The position numbers and the translations under genes are program-made. This document shows, piece after piece, positions 6,770 to 15,035 of a stretch of DNA of 50,844 nucleotides; within the stretch, counting starts at the first letter, position 1; each line of letters opens with the position of its first letter. Source of the DNA: Lachnospiraceae bacterium (GTDB taxonomy: Bacteria > Bacillota > Clostridia > Lachnospirales > Lachnospiraceae); the NCBI GenBank assembly GCA_017479285.1, contig JAFVCL010000100.1, positions 1 to 50,844 on the forward strand. The letters run 5' to 3'. The notes below the pieces were generated by a model. It was not told the origin of the DNA. It saw only the letters and a program-made list of their open reading frames with translations, and did not search any database.

Positions 6770-7466
6770 ACTTCCTGAAATATCAGATAAGCATAAGATA
6801 TGTATTATCTGCGAGGGTAATGAAGAGTACAAATACCTGGAACGCTTGAAGAGTATTCGCGTCTGGAACGATATTTATGATATTTCGCTGGTAAACGCTG
6901 AAGGCAACGGGAATATTCCCGCCAGATATCAGGATAGATATCAAAATGGTTCTTATGGGGTACTTTGTCAAAATAGTGTATATGATAATATGTATAGAGA
7001 TCCACGGGCGAAACGATCTTCTTCAAATGATATTTTCATACAGAATTATATAGGGTGTACCTATAGTGGATTTGATTCATGGGGAGATAAGTTTACAATA
7101 TTTGTTGAAAGCGTAAAAAACGGTATAATGTCATGGAAATGGATTAATGATATAGATGTTGACGATAGAAAAATAAGTATATCAATAGACATGAAGACAT
7201 ACTTAGATTCGGATCTTTGTAGCCATTATGAGATAGATCACAGGGAATATATATATGAGGATCCCAAAGCGTACTTGAGATATTCATATTCTGGAGTAAT
7301 TCAATTGGTGGAAAATAAAGTGTTAGTTACTTATAATTCTGGTCAAATGTATAGTTATTTGTATGGAGGTAGTGGCGCTGACGGATACTTTGGTACAGGA
7401 GCCTGGAGAATGGGGGCAAATTTACTAACTGAACTACAAGAGTGTAATACTATTTTGAGAAAATGA
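6759..7466 (+). CDS. Chimeric protein: TOPRIM/RloB-like N-terminus joined to an unrelated C-terminal domain
   Basis: ATG 6759 follows AAGGAGGA by 8 bases, so it is preferred to the GTG at 6738. Residues 12-63 look like the start of a TOPRIM/RloB-type partner protein, with ICIICEGNEEYKYLERL carrying the conserved Glu and then NIPARYQDRYQNGSY. The expected continuation with the DxD acidic pair is missing. From about residue 66 the sequence changes to a beta-rich, aromatic region (YSGFDSWGDKFTIFVE, then a GQMYSYLYGGSG segment) that resembles the C-terminal part of secreted lipoproteins rather than a nuclease. A deletion joining two genes is the simplest reading. Nuclease activity is unlikely. 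Confidence 0.5.
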   Translation: MANRLPEISDKHKICIICEGNEEYKYLERLKSIRVWNDIYDISLVNAEGNGNIPARYQDRYQNGSYGVLCQNSVYDNMYRDPRAKRSSSNDIFIQNYIGCTYSGFDSWGDKFTIFVESVKNGIMSWKWINDIDVDDRKISISIDMKTYLDSDLCSHYEIDHREYIYEDPKAYLRYSYSGVIQLVENKVLVTYNSGQMYSYLYGGSGADGYFGTGAWRMGANLLTELQECNTILRK

Positions 7467-7516
7467 AAATTGAAGCTCATCGTTATAATAAATTGTTTCG
7501 TTAAGTGTTTTTTACA

Positions 7517-7549
7517 GTATGTACATTGAAATGCTGACATACATTTTTT
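7517..7549 (+). terminator. Weak terminator candidate after the chimeric gene
   Basis: GTATGT (7517-7522) pairs with ACATAC (7537-7542), followed by ATTTTTTC. The stem is only 6 bp, so confidence is low. The rest of the gene-free stretch 7467-7834 holds a weak promoter and a second, stronger hairpin. Confidence 0.3.
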
Positions 7550-7646
7550 CGCTTGCCGATGATTTCGCACTGGAGAAAAAACATGCACAGATCATATGAA
7601 AACCTGCTCTTACGCACTGTCGGTGTTGGGCTGTTATACCAAAACC

Positions 7647-7675
7647 TTGAAAAATAAACTGAATCTTGTTACTAT
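7647..7675 (+). promoter_or_regulatory. Weak promoter candidate upstream of the BspA-like gene
   Basis: TTGAAA (7647-7652), 17 bases, TACTAT (7670-7675). The -10 box is poor. The start site would fall in the left arm of the hairpin at 7677. Confidence 0.25.
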
Positions 7676-7676
7676 T

Positions 7677-7708
7677 AAGGGGTATCGTTGATCGATGCTC
7701 CTTTTTAT
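7677..7708 (+). terminator. Intrinsic terminator or leader hairpin
   Basis: An 11-bp stem (7677-7687 with 7693-7703, two G-U pairs), a five-base loop and a TTTTT tail ending in ATTA. It separates the accessory region from the surface-protein region, or acts as an attenuator in the BspA-like leader. Confidence 0.6.
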
Positions 7709-7834
7709 TACATCAATCGGATAACCTGACCGGGAGCGGGGGTGAACCGAACGTGTTTAAGACCGGACGTGCTAAAGCCGGACACGGTTTGGGATCAAAC
7801 TTATATTTTGTGTAGCAGAAAGGCGGAGAAGAAA

Positions 7835-10114
7835 ATGAGAGAAAAACAAAGTTGTAAGATCGGGCAGTCTAAATCCGCGGCGCTCAGGATAATGGGAGCA
7901 CTGGCAGCGGTTTTGTTAGGCATCTTTATGTTTAATGCGCGGAATGTTAAGGCGTACGCTGAGGAGGAGCCTATATGGGAAGGTTTTAAATATATTCTGG
8001 ATACGGATGAGCATATTATTATGCTCTGGGATTACATAGGTGAGGATACTACGATAAACGTCCCTTCTACAGCCACAATAGAAGGGGTGGAGTATAGAGT
8101 CTGCCTGTGTAATGATTTCTTTATCTGGAATCCGGAAGTGAGGGAGAGGATCGAATCCTTCTCCGTAGGCGAAGGGGTTATCGTTGACAGAGGAGAATCT
8201 TTATTTGACGGATTTAAAAAACTTAAAAAGGTCGATCTTTCAAAAGCCGTAACCGGTGAGTACTTCAACGATATGTCCTGGCTGTTCAATGGCTGTGAGG
8301 AACTTGAGAAAGCAGATATCAGCGGATTAAACACGGAAAACGTTACCTCCATGCATATGGCTTTCCAGGGGTGTCATAAGCTTACGGATCTTAAGTTGGG
8401 TAACAATTTTAAGACAGGTAACGTTACCGACATGATGTGCATGTTTAATGAGTGCTATGCCCTTAAAAGCATTGACGTGAGCGGCTTTGATACAAGAAAT
8501 GTCGAATATATGGATAAGATGTTTGCCGATTGCAGGAGCCTTGAAAAGCTTGACCTCAGTAGTTTTAATACAGCAAAGGTGATATCCGCAGGCTGCATGT
8601 TTTACAGATGTACTAATCTGAAAACGATCATCATGGGTGAGAACTTTAAGATGTCAGCCATATCTTCGACAGGTGGCGTACAGTTTATGTTCTCTGAGTG
8701 TGAAAATCTGGAGGCACTGGATCTTTCAAAATGGGAGCTGACGGAAATAGCAGAAGATACGGAGTCCGAAGAAACAGTTATCTCTATGTTTGGAGGTAAC
8801 GATAAGCTTGAGGAATTTATCCTTCCAAACAGCTGGGGAAATGTAGATAAAATTGACCTTGCGAAGTATATGTTCATGAAGACCGGTGACACCATTGGAA
8901 ATGAGGAATATGGTGAAGCGACAAAGCTTATGGCCGGAAAGACCATGGTTGCTTTCCCGACTAAGGAAAGAGTAAAGATCGAAACCGTAAACAAGACTGC
9001 AGTCTATGACGGATTAATGATCGATATATCGGATATGTTCAAGCTCCCCGAGGGACTGGAGGTGAAGTCCTACAGTGCAGATGATGATGTTTCTCTGAAT
9101 CTTGTAGGCTGCATGGCAGAAGTCTTCAAAGCAGGAAAATATACAGTAAGCGTAATTACAAGGGAGACGGAGCGGTATGAGGAGGGATCGGCTTCGGCGA
9201 TCCTTACTGTAAAAAGAGCAAAGGGAACGGGAAATATCACTGTATCGGATGTGAATGAAGGCACAAATGTTTCTCCTTCGGCAAGCAGCAGTACGAACCC
9301 CGGAGACCCCACTTTCTTTTACAAGAAGAAGGGAACCGATGACAAGTATTATTCCGCAAAGGTGCCGACAGAGGCAGGAGAATACACCGTTATGGCACTG
9401 TTCCCGGATGCCGATCTTTATGAGTGCAGCGTTACCGCGGATTTCAAGATAATCGCAGAGAAGGGTGAGTCCGAAAACAAGAATGACAATCCCTACGCCG
9501 AGTACGGGCTTGATGACAAGTATGTACCCGATGGTTATGTGGACAATTCCGGCAGCGAGATGATAAAGAAGGATCAGGAAGATTGCTCATGGAATCCCGT
9601 TAACGGAAAGTCCTACTGGTATGAGAGCGGTATCAAGCAGGGAACCTATTACGATCCGAACGGTGTTCTGGGAGAGGATCCCGAGACTCATGTGGCTACG
9701 ATCCGCGGACGTGAGATATATGACTCAAAGAGTGACGGATGGTACTGGCTGGATTCCTGCTACGACGGAGCAAAGGCTATCGGCAAGGAAGTATGGATCC
9801 CTTATATCTACCAGGATGAAGCAGGATGGGATGATGCAAAAATGCGCGAGGTTGCCAATGAAGCCGATGAAGGCATGAGAGACCTCGTATATCAGTTCAT
9901 GAAGGAAAAGAAGGGCAAATGGGTACGCTACGACAAGAATGGTTCCATGCTTAAGGGCTGGGTTACCATAGAGGGCGATCTTGCAGACCTTTATCCCGAC
10001 CAGGCCGGAAAGGTCTACTATTACGACCACAAGACCGGCCTCATGGCAAAGGGCGAGATAACCATAGACGGAGTTACCTACCACTTTGACGAAAGAACCG
10101 GCGAACGCCTGTAA
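7835..10114 (+). CDS. BspA-like surface protein with DUF285 repeats and a C-terminal wall-binding module
   Basis: ATG 7835 is chosen because GGCGGAG lies 7 bases upstream and the frame then opens with a Sec signal peptide: basic residues, the hydrophobic stretch AALRIMGALAAVLLGIFMF, and cleavage probably near AYA-EEE. Residues 142-300 carry the 24-26-residue repeats of the BspA/DUF285 family (L-x-x-L-D-L-S-x-F-x-T-x-x-V-x-x-M-x-x-M-F pattern). Residues 465-545 look like an Ig/MBG-type beta domain. Residues 585-759 form a Trp/Tyr-rich module ending in cell-wall or glucan-binding repeats (GKWVRYDKNGSMLKGW, then VYYYDHKTGLMAKG). Nearly the same module ends the protein at 15036. The protein is probably secreted and wall-bound, with a ligand-binding repeat domain. 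Confidence 0.85.
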   Translation: MREKQSCKIGQSKSAALRIMGALAAVLLGIFMFNARNVKAYAEEEPIWEGFKYILDTDEHIIMLWDYIGEDTTINVPSTATIEGVEYRVCLCNDFFIWNPEVRERIESFSVGEGVIVDRGESLFDGFKKLKKVDLSKAVTGEYFNDMSWLFNGCEELEKADISGLNTENVTSMHMAFQGCHKLTDLKLGNNFKTGNVTDMMCMFNECYALKSIDVSGFDTRNVEYMDKMFADCRSLEKLDLSSFNTAKVISAGCMFYRCTNLKTIIMGENFKMSAISSTGGVQFMFSECENLEALDLSKWELTEIAEDTESEETVISMFGGNDKLEEFILPNSWGNVDKIDLAKYMFMKTGDTIGNEEYGEATKLMAGKTMVAFPTKERVKIETVNKTAVYDGLMIDISDMFKLPEGLEVKSYSADDDVSLNLVGCMAEVFKAGKYTVSVITRETERYEEGSASAILTVKRAKGTGNITVSDVNEGTNVSPSASSSTNPGDPTFFYKKKGTDDKYYSAKVPTEAGEYTVMALFPDADLYECSVTADFKIIAEKGESENKNDNPYAEYGLDDKYVPDGYVDNSGSEMIKKDQEDCSWNPVNGKSYWYESGIKQGTYYDPNGVLGEDPETHVATIRGREIYDSKSDGWYWLDSCYDGAKAIGKEVWIPYIYQDEAGWDDAKMREVANEADEGMRDLVYQFMKEKKGKWVRYDKNGSMLKGWVTIEGDLADLYPDQAGKVYYYDHKTGLMAKGEITIDGVTYHFDERTGERL

Positions 10115-10136
10115 GCGACCTGCGGGGTGGCCCCCT

Positions 10137-11141
10137 GTGACGGAGTCAGAAAACAAATATATTATGAATGAGCTCTTTATCAGCGATCAACCGGCTGTGG
10201 TTTCTTCTGAAAGAATTTTATATACGCCCTCGGCATTTGCAAGGTCGGCCCTTCTCCATCTGCAGGAGATAGGGTCGCTTTCTGCCCTGAGTCCTCATAC
10301 TTCACAGAGGTCAGGTCTTAGCTCGTACCTCTTTTTTACTGTGGTGTCCGGCTCCGGAAAACTGGAATATAATGGACGTAAATACGATCTGCACCCCGGC
10401 TCATGCGTGTTTATTGACTGTGAATTGCCATATTCTCATACCACGAATCCGGACGATCTCTGGTCCCTGCGGTGGGTTCATTTTAACGGTCCGTCCATGG
10501 CATCGGTGTATGGAAAGTACATCGAGCGAGGGGGACAGCCGGTATTTTTTATGAAGAAGGTTGGAGAGGAACCGCAGATATCGGTAAATGAGGAAGCTCA
10601 AAGTGAGGGACAAAACGGCGAAGATTCTACATTCGGGGTGGAAAAAGGTACTCCCGGAGATTCAAGCGAATTTGACAGGATAACGTCGCTTTGGACCTCT
10701 CTCATGTTTGCTGCCGGTTCTTCGGATTATATGCGGGATATGAAGATCAACGAGCTTTTATCCGGTTTGATCCTGTGCATTATGGAAAAGTCCTGGCACC
10801 CCGAGGAGAGGAGAAAGGCTCCGAAGCGGGCGTCGGTCAGAGTGGTTAAGGAATATCTTGATACCAACTACCGTGAGCGTATTATTCTGGACGATCTTAG
10901 CCGGATATACTTCATAGATAAATATTATCTGGCAAAGTCTTTCCGTGCAGAATATGGTCAGACTATAACGGCATATATTAATAACCTGCGTATTACAAAG
11001 GCAAAGCAGCTTCTTCGTTTTACAAACAAAACTGTGGAGGAGATCGGCGCAGAGGTTGGGATTGGAAATCCGGCGTATTTTAGCCGTATTTTTAAAGAAA
11101 TAGAGGGCGTAGGACCGAGAAAATACAGGGAGCAGTGGTAA
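10137..11141 (+). CDS. AraC family transcriptional regulator
   Basis: GTG 10137 with GGGGTGG about 7 bases upstream is the best start; ATG 10164 lacks a site. The N-terminal half is an AraC-type cupin sensor (SGSGKLEYNGRKYDLHPGS and a WSLRWVHFNG strand). It is followed by an acidic Gly/Glu-rich insert at about residues 145-180. The last 100 residues are a double helix-turn-helix (HTH_18): IILDDLSRIYFIDKYYLAKSF and the second helix pair TVEEIGAEVGIGNPAYFSRIFK, ending GVGPRKYREQW. This class usually binds a sugar and activates carbohydrate genes. It lies 22 bases after the BspA-like gene and may control local surface or sugar genes; the target is unknown. Confidence 0.85.
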   Translation: MTESENKYIMNELFISDQPAVVSSERILYTPSAFARSALLHLQEIGSLSALSPHTSQRSGLSSYLFFTVVSGSGKLEYNGRKYDLHPGSCVFIDCELPYSHTTNPDDLWSLRWVHFNGPSMASVYGKYIERGGQPVFFMKKVGEEPQISVNEEAQSEGQNGEDSTFGVEKGTPGDSSEFDRITSLWTSLMFAAGSSDYMRDMKINELLSGLILCIMEKSWHPEERRKAPKRASVRVVKEYLDTNYRERIILDDLSRIYFIDKYYLAKSFRAEYGQTITAYINNLRITKAKQLLRFTNKTVEEIGAEVGIGNPAYFSRIFKEIEGVGPRKYREQW

Positions 11142-11171
11142 TGCTGAAAAGTTACCTCCGCTCCCTTTTTA
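11128..11171 (+). terminator. Terminator overlapping the end of the AraC gene
   Basis: A 14-base arm (11128-11141) includes the last codons and stop of the AraC gene. It pairs with 11152-11165 at 12 of 14 positions, followed by TTTTTATTT. It isolates the regulator from the convergent fcl gene. Confidence 0.75.
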
Positions 11172-11199
11172 TTTCGGCAAAGTGATGCCGGGTGAGTTC

Positions 11200-12234
11200 T
11201 TATCTCTCTGCCCGCATAGGGTTGTGGAGGAAGTCCTCATACGAAAGTCTTACACCATCCTCCAACTCAGTCTTGTATGTCCAGCCAAGCTTTGTTGCCT
11301 TGCTTACGTCAAGAAGTTTTCTGGGTGTTCCGTTTGGCTTTGTGGGATCCCATTCTATTTTTCCGGTGTAGCCTATTATTCGGGCCACCAGTTCTGTGAG
11401 CTCTTTGATAGTGAGTTCTTTGCCGGTTCCGGCGTTTACGGTCTCATCCCCGCTGTAATTGTTCATAAGAAATACGCAAAGATTTGCCAGGTCATCCACA
11501 TAGAGGAATTCTCTTAAAGGACTGCCATCTCCCCAGCAGGTTACGGAAGGGAGATTTGCCTCTTTTGCCTCGTGGAAGCGGCGTATCAGCGCCGGGAGTA
11601 CGTGTGAATGCTCGGGATGGTAATTGTCATTCGGTCCATAGAGATTAGTGGGCATTACGGAGATATAATCCGTGCCATACTGACCGTTTAGATATTCGCA
11701 GTATTTAAGTCCGCTGATCTTTGCAAGGGCATACGCTTCATTCGTCTGCTCGAGGGATGAAGTAAGGAGGCAGGACTCGGGCATGGGCTGGGGAGCCATG
11801 CGGGGGTAGATACAGCTGCTTCCAAGAAATTCCAGTTTTTTGCATCCGTTTTTCCATGCGCTGTGTATTACATTCATCTCAAGGATCATGTTTTCGTACA
11901 TGAAATCGGCTTTTGCAGTGGCGTTTCCCATGATACCGCCAACCTTTGCGGCTGCAAGAAATACATACTCGGGACGTTCAGTCTCAAAGAATTTTTCAAC
12001 CTGCTCCTGTCTCGTAAGGTCAAGTTCCTTGTGGGTTCTAAGGACGAGATTATGGTAGCCCTGTCGCTCAAGTTCGCGGACAATTGCGCTGCCAACCATT
12101 CCTCTGTGACCTGCGACATAGATTTTTGCGTCCCTGGGCATGGGGGAATTCTTTTTGGATTTCTCCTTTGTTTCATTTGTTGCGTTTTCATTTATTTCGG
12201 AGCTTTCACTTTTCGCATTTTCAACAGTACTCAT
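11200..12234 (-). CDS. fcl: GDP-L-fucose synthase
   Basis: This enzyme performs the 3,5-epimerisation and 4-reduction of GDP-4-keto-6-deoxymannose to GDP-L-fucose in the cytoplasm. The NADP-binding Rossmann motif is GHRGMVG (residues 42-48). A Ser at about 139-140 and Tyr168-x3-Lys172 (YALAK) form the SDR catalytic set. The protein has 344 residues, longer than the usual 310-320, owing to a charged, low-complexity N-terminal extension of about 33 residues rich in Glu, Asn and Lys. Its ATG overlaps the gmd stop by one base (TAATG), so the two are coupled in translation. Together with Gmd it supplies GDP-fucose for the polymer cluster. Confidence 0.93.
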   Translation of the reverse strand: MSTVENAKSESSEINENATNETKEKSKKNSPMPRDAKIYVAGHRGMVGSAIVRELERQGYHNLVLRTHKELDLTRQEQVEKFFETERPEYVFLAAAKVGGIMGNATAKADFMYENMILEMNVIHSAWKNGCKKLEFLGSSCIYPRMAPQPMPESCLLTSSLEQTNEAYALAKISGLKYCEYLNGQYGTDYISVMPTNLYGPNDNYHPEHSHVLPALIRRFHEAKEANLPSVTCWGDGSPLREFLYVDDLANLCVFLMNNYSGDETVNAGTGKELTIKELTELVARIIGYTGKIEWDPTKPNGTPRKLLDVSKATKLGWTYKTELEDGVRLSYEDFLHNPMRAER

Positions 12235-13322
12235 TACTTTATCACACCTTTCTCAAGGTATTCCGCAAGGTTTGTCTTTATATGCTCTTCGGCACGCTCT
12301 ACAGCAACCTTCTTCATATCGTGTTCTACCATAAGCTTTACCAGTTCTTCAAACGAAGTCTTTGTGGGATTCCAGCCAAGCTCTTTTTTGGCCTTGGTCG
12401 GGTCTCCCCAGAGGTTTACTACATCTGTCGGGCGGTAGAAATCGGGGCTGACTTCAACCAGCACCTTTCCGGTTGACTTGTCAATACCCTTCTCATCCAT
12501 TTCTGTCCCTTTCCACTCGAGCTCGATCCCTGCGTGATGGAAGGCAAGGGTTGCAAACTCACGGACTGAGTGCTGGATACCGGTAGCGATGACAAAGTCC
12601 TCGGGCTTGTCATTCTGGAGGATGAGCCACATACATTCAACATAATCCTTTGCGTATCCCCAGTCGCGGAGGCTGCTGAGGTTTCCGAGGTAGAGCTTAT
12701 CCTGCTTTCCCTGTGCGATTCGTGCGGCAGCAAGAGTGATCTTTCTTGTAACAAAGGTTTCTCCTCTGCGCTCAGACTCATGGTTGAAAAGAATTCCGGA
12801 GCAGCAGAACATATTGTAGGCTTCGCGGTATTCTTTGGTTATCCAGAAGCCGTACTGTTTTGCGACGGCGTAGGGGGAGTATGGGTGGAAGGGGGTGTTC
12901 TCATTTTGGGGAACTTCCTCAACCTTACCATAGAGCTCGGAAGTGGAAGCCTGGTAGATACGGCAGGTTCCCGCAAGTCCGGTGATGCGGACTGCTTCAA
13001 GAACTCTAAGTACGCCGGTTGCGTCGATGTCTGCGGTAAACTCCGGAGAGTCGAAGCTTACCTGTACATGGCTCTGAGCCGCGAGATTGTAGATCTCGTC
13101 GGGACGGACCTGGCCTATGACCTTTACAAGGGAACTGGTGTCACTTAAGTCGCCGTAGTGAAGGTGAAATCCGGGATTTCCCTCTAAGTGCGCGATTCGC
13201 TCGCGGTAGTCTACCGAGGATCTGCGGATGATACCGTGGACATCATATCCTTTTTCAATGAGAAATTCGGACAGATAGGATCCGTCCTGACCGGTTACGC
13301 CGGTGATAAGTGCTTTTTTCAT
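12234..13322 (-). CDS. gmd: GDP-mannose 4,6-dehydratase
   Basis: This enzyme converts GDP-D-mannose to GDP-4-dehydro-6-deoxy-D-mannose, the first committed step to GDP-fucose. Visible features are the Rossmann motif GVTGQDGSY (residues 8-16), the TSE catalytic region (Thr127, Glu129) and Tyr151-x3-Lys155 (YAVAK). Further motifs are the [16 protein letters not shown] block and an [11 protein letters not shown] segment near the C-terminus, all typical of GMD. The 362-residue length is normal. CAGGAG stands a few bases before the ATG. It is divergent from manC, whose product makes its substrate, so the 347-base gap between them probably holds both promoters. Confidence 0.95.
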   Translation of the reverse strand: MKKALITGVTGQDGSYLSEFLIEKGYDVHGIIRRSSVDYRERIAHLEGNPGFHLHYGDLSDTSSLVKVIGQVRPDEIYNLAAQSHVQVSFDSPEFTADIDATGVLRVLEAVRITGLAGTCRIYQASTSELYGKVEEVPQNENTPFHPYSPYAVAKQYGFWITKEYREAYNMFCCSGILFNHESERRGETFVTRKITLAAARIAQGKQDKLYLGNLSSLRDWGYAKDYVECMWLILQNDKPEDFVIATGIQHSVREFATLAFHHAGIELEWKGTEMDEKGIDKSTGKVLVEVSPDFYRPTDVVNLWGDPTKAKKELGWNPTKTSFEELVKLMVEHDMKKVAVERAEEHIKTNLAEYLEKGVIK

Positions 13323-13552
13323 GTTTTTCTCCTGTTTTACACATTGTTATTTGCTTCTATATCAATCGGTTATGTACATTTTTGTTTTGAGGAAGATACT
13401 GCATATATCGGTTTTATTTATGATTTCAGTTAATTGTATCAGTTATTATTTAAATGGTTAATTCACTATATTGGCATATTATTGCACTATCTTGGCTTTT
13501 TGGCTGATGCGTGAAACTGCCGGTATTATAACCTTAAGAAAACTTAATTAAG

Positions 13553-13581
13553 TTGTGTCCAAACTGCGATTATTGTATAAT
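13553..13581 (+). promoter_or_regulatory. Promoter candidate for manC in the gmd/manC divergent gap
   Basis: TTGTGT (13553-13558), a 17-base spacer and a perfect TATAAT (13576-13581). The spacer and -10 region (AACTGCGATTATTGTATAAT) resembles the promoters at 2041 and 2592. The rest of the AT-rich gap 13323-13669 shows no other strong element; no convincing gmd promoter was found on the minus strand. Confidence 0.45.
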
Positions 13582-13669
13582 TATCTAATTGAGTAGTTTT
13601 GGGAAGGTTGCGGTTTATCTGGGTTTTGTTCTATAAAAAACAGATCATAATTAATTAAAGGAGCTTGGT

Positions 13670-15001
13670 ATGAATATAATATTATTGTCAGGTGGATCTG
13701 GAAAGCGTCTTTGGCCGCTTTCGAATGATATAAGGAGTAAGCAGTTTATAAAGATATTCAGGGATTCGGATGGCGACGGAGAGTACGAATCGATGCTTCA
13801 GAGGATGTATATGGGAATCCGGAAGGAGGATCCGGAGGCAACCATAACAGTAGCCACCTCAAGAAGCCAGATATCGACGATATATAACCAGATCGGTCGG
13901 GATGTAAGCATTTCCGTCGAGCCTTGCAGACGGGATACTTTTCCCGCTATAGCCCTTGCGTCGGTTTATCTGCATGATGTATGCAGGGTGGGGCTTGATG
14001 AGCCTGTGGTTGTGTGCCCTGTGGATCCCTTTGTGGACAGTCAGTATTTCAAAGCTCTGGCAAAACTTTCAGAACTTGCAGCAGCCGGAAAGTCAAATCT
14101 TACGCTCCTCGGAATGGAGCCGACCTACCCGAGCGAAAAGTATGGATATATAATACCGGATTCCAAGGATGAGGTAAGCGGAGTCAGGGAGTTTAAGGAA
14201 AAGCCCGACGAAGCGACCGCAAGGGATTATATATCGAAGGGAGCACTCTGGAACGGAGGTATTTTTGCCTACAAGCTCGGATATGTTATCGACAGGGCGC
14301 ATGAGCTGATCGATTTTAAGCGCTATGATGATTTCTTTGCAAATTATGAGAAAGTTACCAAGATAAGCTTTGATTATGCGGTTGTTGAGAAGGAAAAGAG
14401 CATAAGCGTCCTTCGCTTTTCCGGAATTTGGAAGGATCTCGGGACCTGGAACACTCTTACCGAGGCAATGGATGAAAACATTGTCGGAAACGGAGTTCTT
14501 GCGGATACCTGTGAGAATGTCCATATAATCAACAGTCTCGATGTCCCTGTGCTTGCGCTTGGCTTAAAGAATGCTGTGATATCTGCTTCGCCGGACGGAA
14601 TCCTTGTTTCTGACAAGAATGAATCAAGTTATATAAAGCCCTATGTAGATAAATTTGATCAGCCCATAATGTTCGCGGAAAAGAGCTGGGGCAGTTATCA
14701 GGTGATCGATGTGGAGAATGAGAGTATGACGATCAAGGTCACCCTGAATCCCGGAAAAAGGATGAACTATCATTCACACGAGCACCGTGCGGAGAGCTGG
14801 AACATCATCGAGGGAACCGGTGTGGTGGTTATTGATGGGAAGTTTCGGGATGTTGGTCCGGGAGATGCTATCATGATCCGCCCCGGAGAAAAGCACAGCA
14901 TAATAGCATCGACAAGGCTTCAGGTTATCGAGGTGCAGCTTGGCAAGGATATCGATGTACACGATAAGATAAAATATGATTTTCCGGAGAGAAACAGGTA
15001 G
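13670..15001 (+). CDS. manC: Mannose-1-phosphate guanylyltransferase / mannose-6-phosphate isomerase
   Basis: The N-terminal nucleotidyltransferase domain has the GTP-binding signature SGGSGKRLWPLS (residues 7-18), a VCPVDPFVD metal-site region and the FKEKPD motif. From about residue 330 a type II phosphomannose isomerase cupin follows, with PGKRMNYHSHEHRAESW carrying the metal-binding histidines and RPGEKHSI near the end. It makes GDP-mannose for Gmd. AAAGGAG lies 8 bases before the ATG. The protein has 443 residues, close to the typical 450-480. It is co-oriented with the following surface-protein genes and divergent from gmd-fcl. Confidence 0.92.
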   Translation: MNIILLSGGSGKRLWPLSNDIRSKQFIKIFRDSDGDGEYESMLQRMYMGIRKEDPEATITVATSRSQISTIYNQIGRDVSISVEPCRRDTFPAIALASVYLHDVCRVGLDEPVVVCPVDPFVDSQYFKALAKLSELAAAGKSNLTLLGMEPTYPSEKYGYIIPDSKDEVSGVREFKEKPDEATARDYISKGALWNGGIFAYKLGYVIDRAHELIDFKRYDDFFANYEKVTKISFDYAVVEKEKSISVLRFSGIWKDLGTWNTLTEAMDENIVGNGVLADTCENVHIINSLDVPVLALGLKNAVISASPDGILVSDKNESSYIKPYVDKFDQPIMFAEKSWGSYQVIDVENESMTIKVTLNPGKRMNYHSHEHRAESWNIIEGTGVVVIDGKFRDVGPGDAIMIRPGEKHSIIASTRLQVIEVQLGKDIDVHDKIKYDFPERNR

Positions 15002-15035
15002 CTTTTGATCATTTGGATGCTGAGCGGAGGCATTT

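Noticed and set aside
9725-10156. A 143-residue minus-strand frame under the BspA-like gene.
   Set aside because: It is the shadow of the Trp/Tyr-rich C-terminal module, which is conserved in protein sequence with the 15036 gene.
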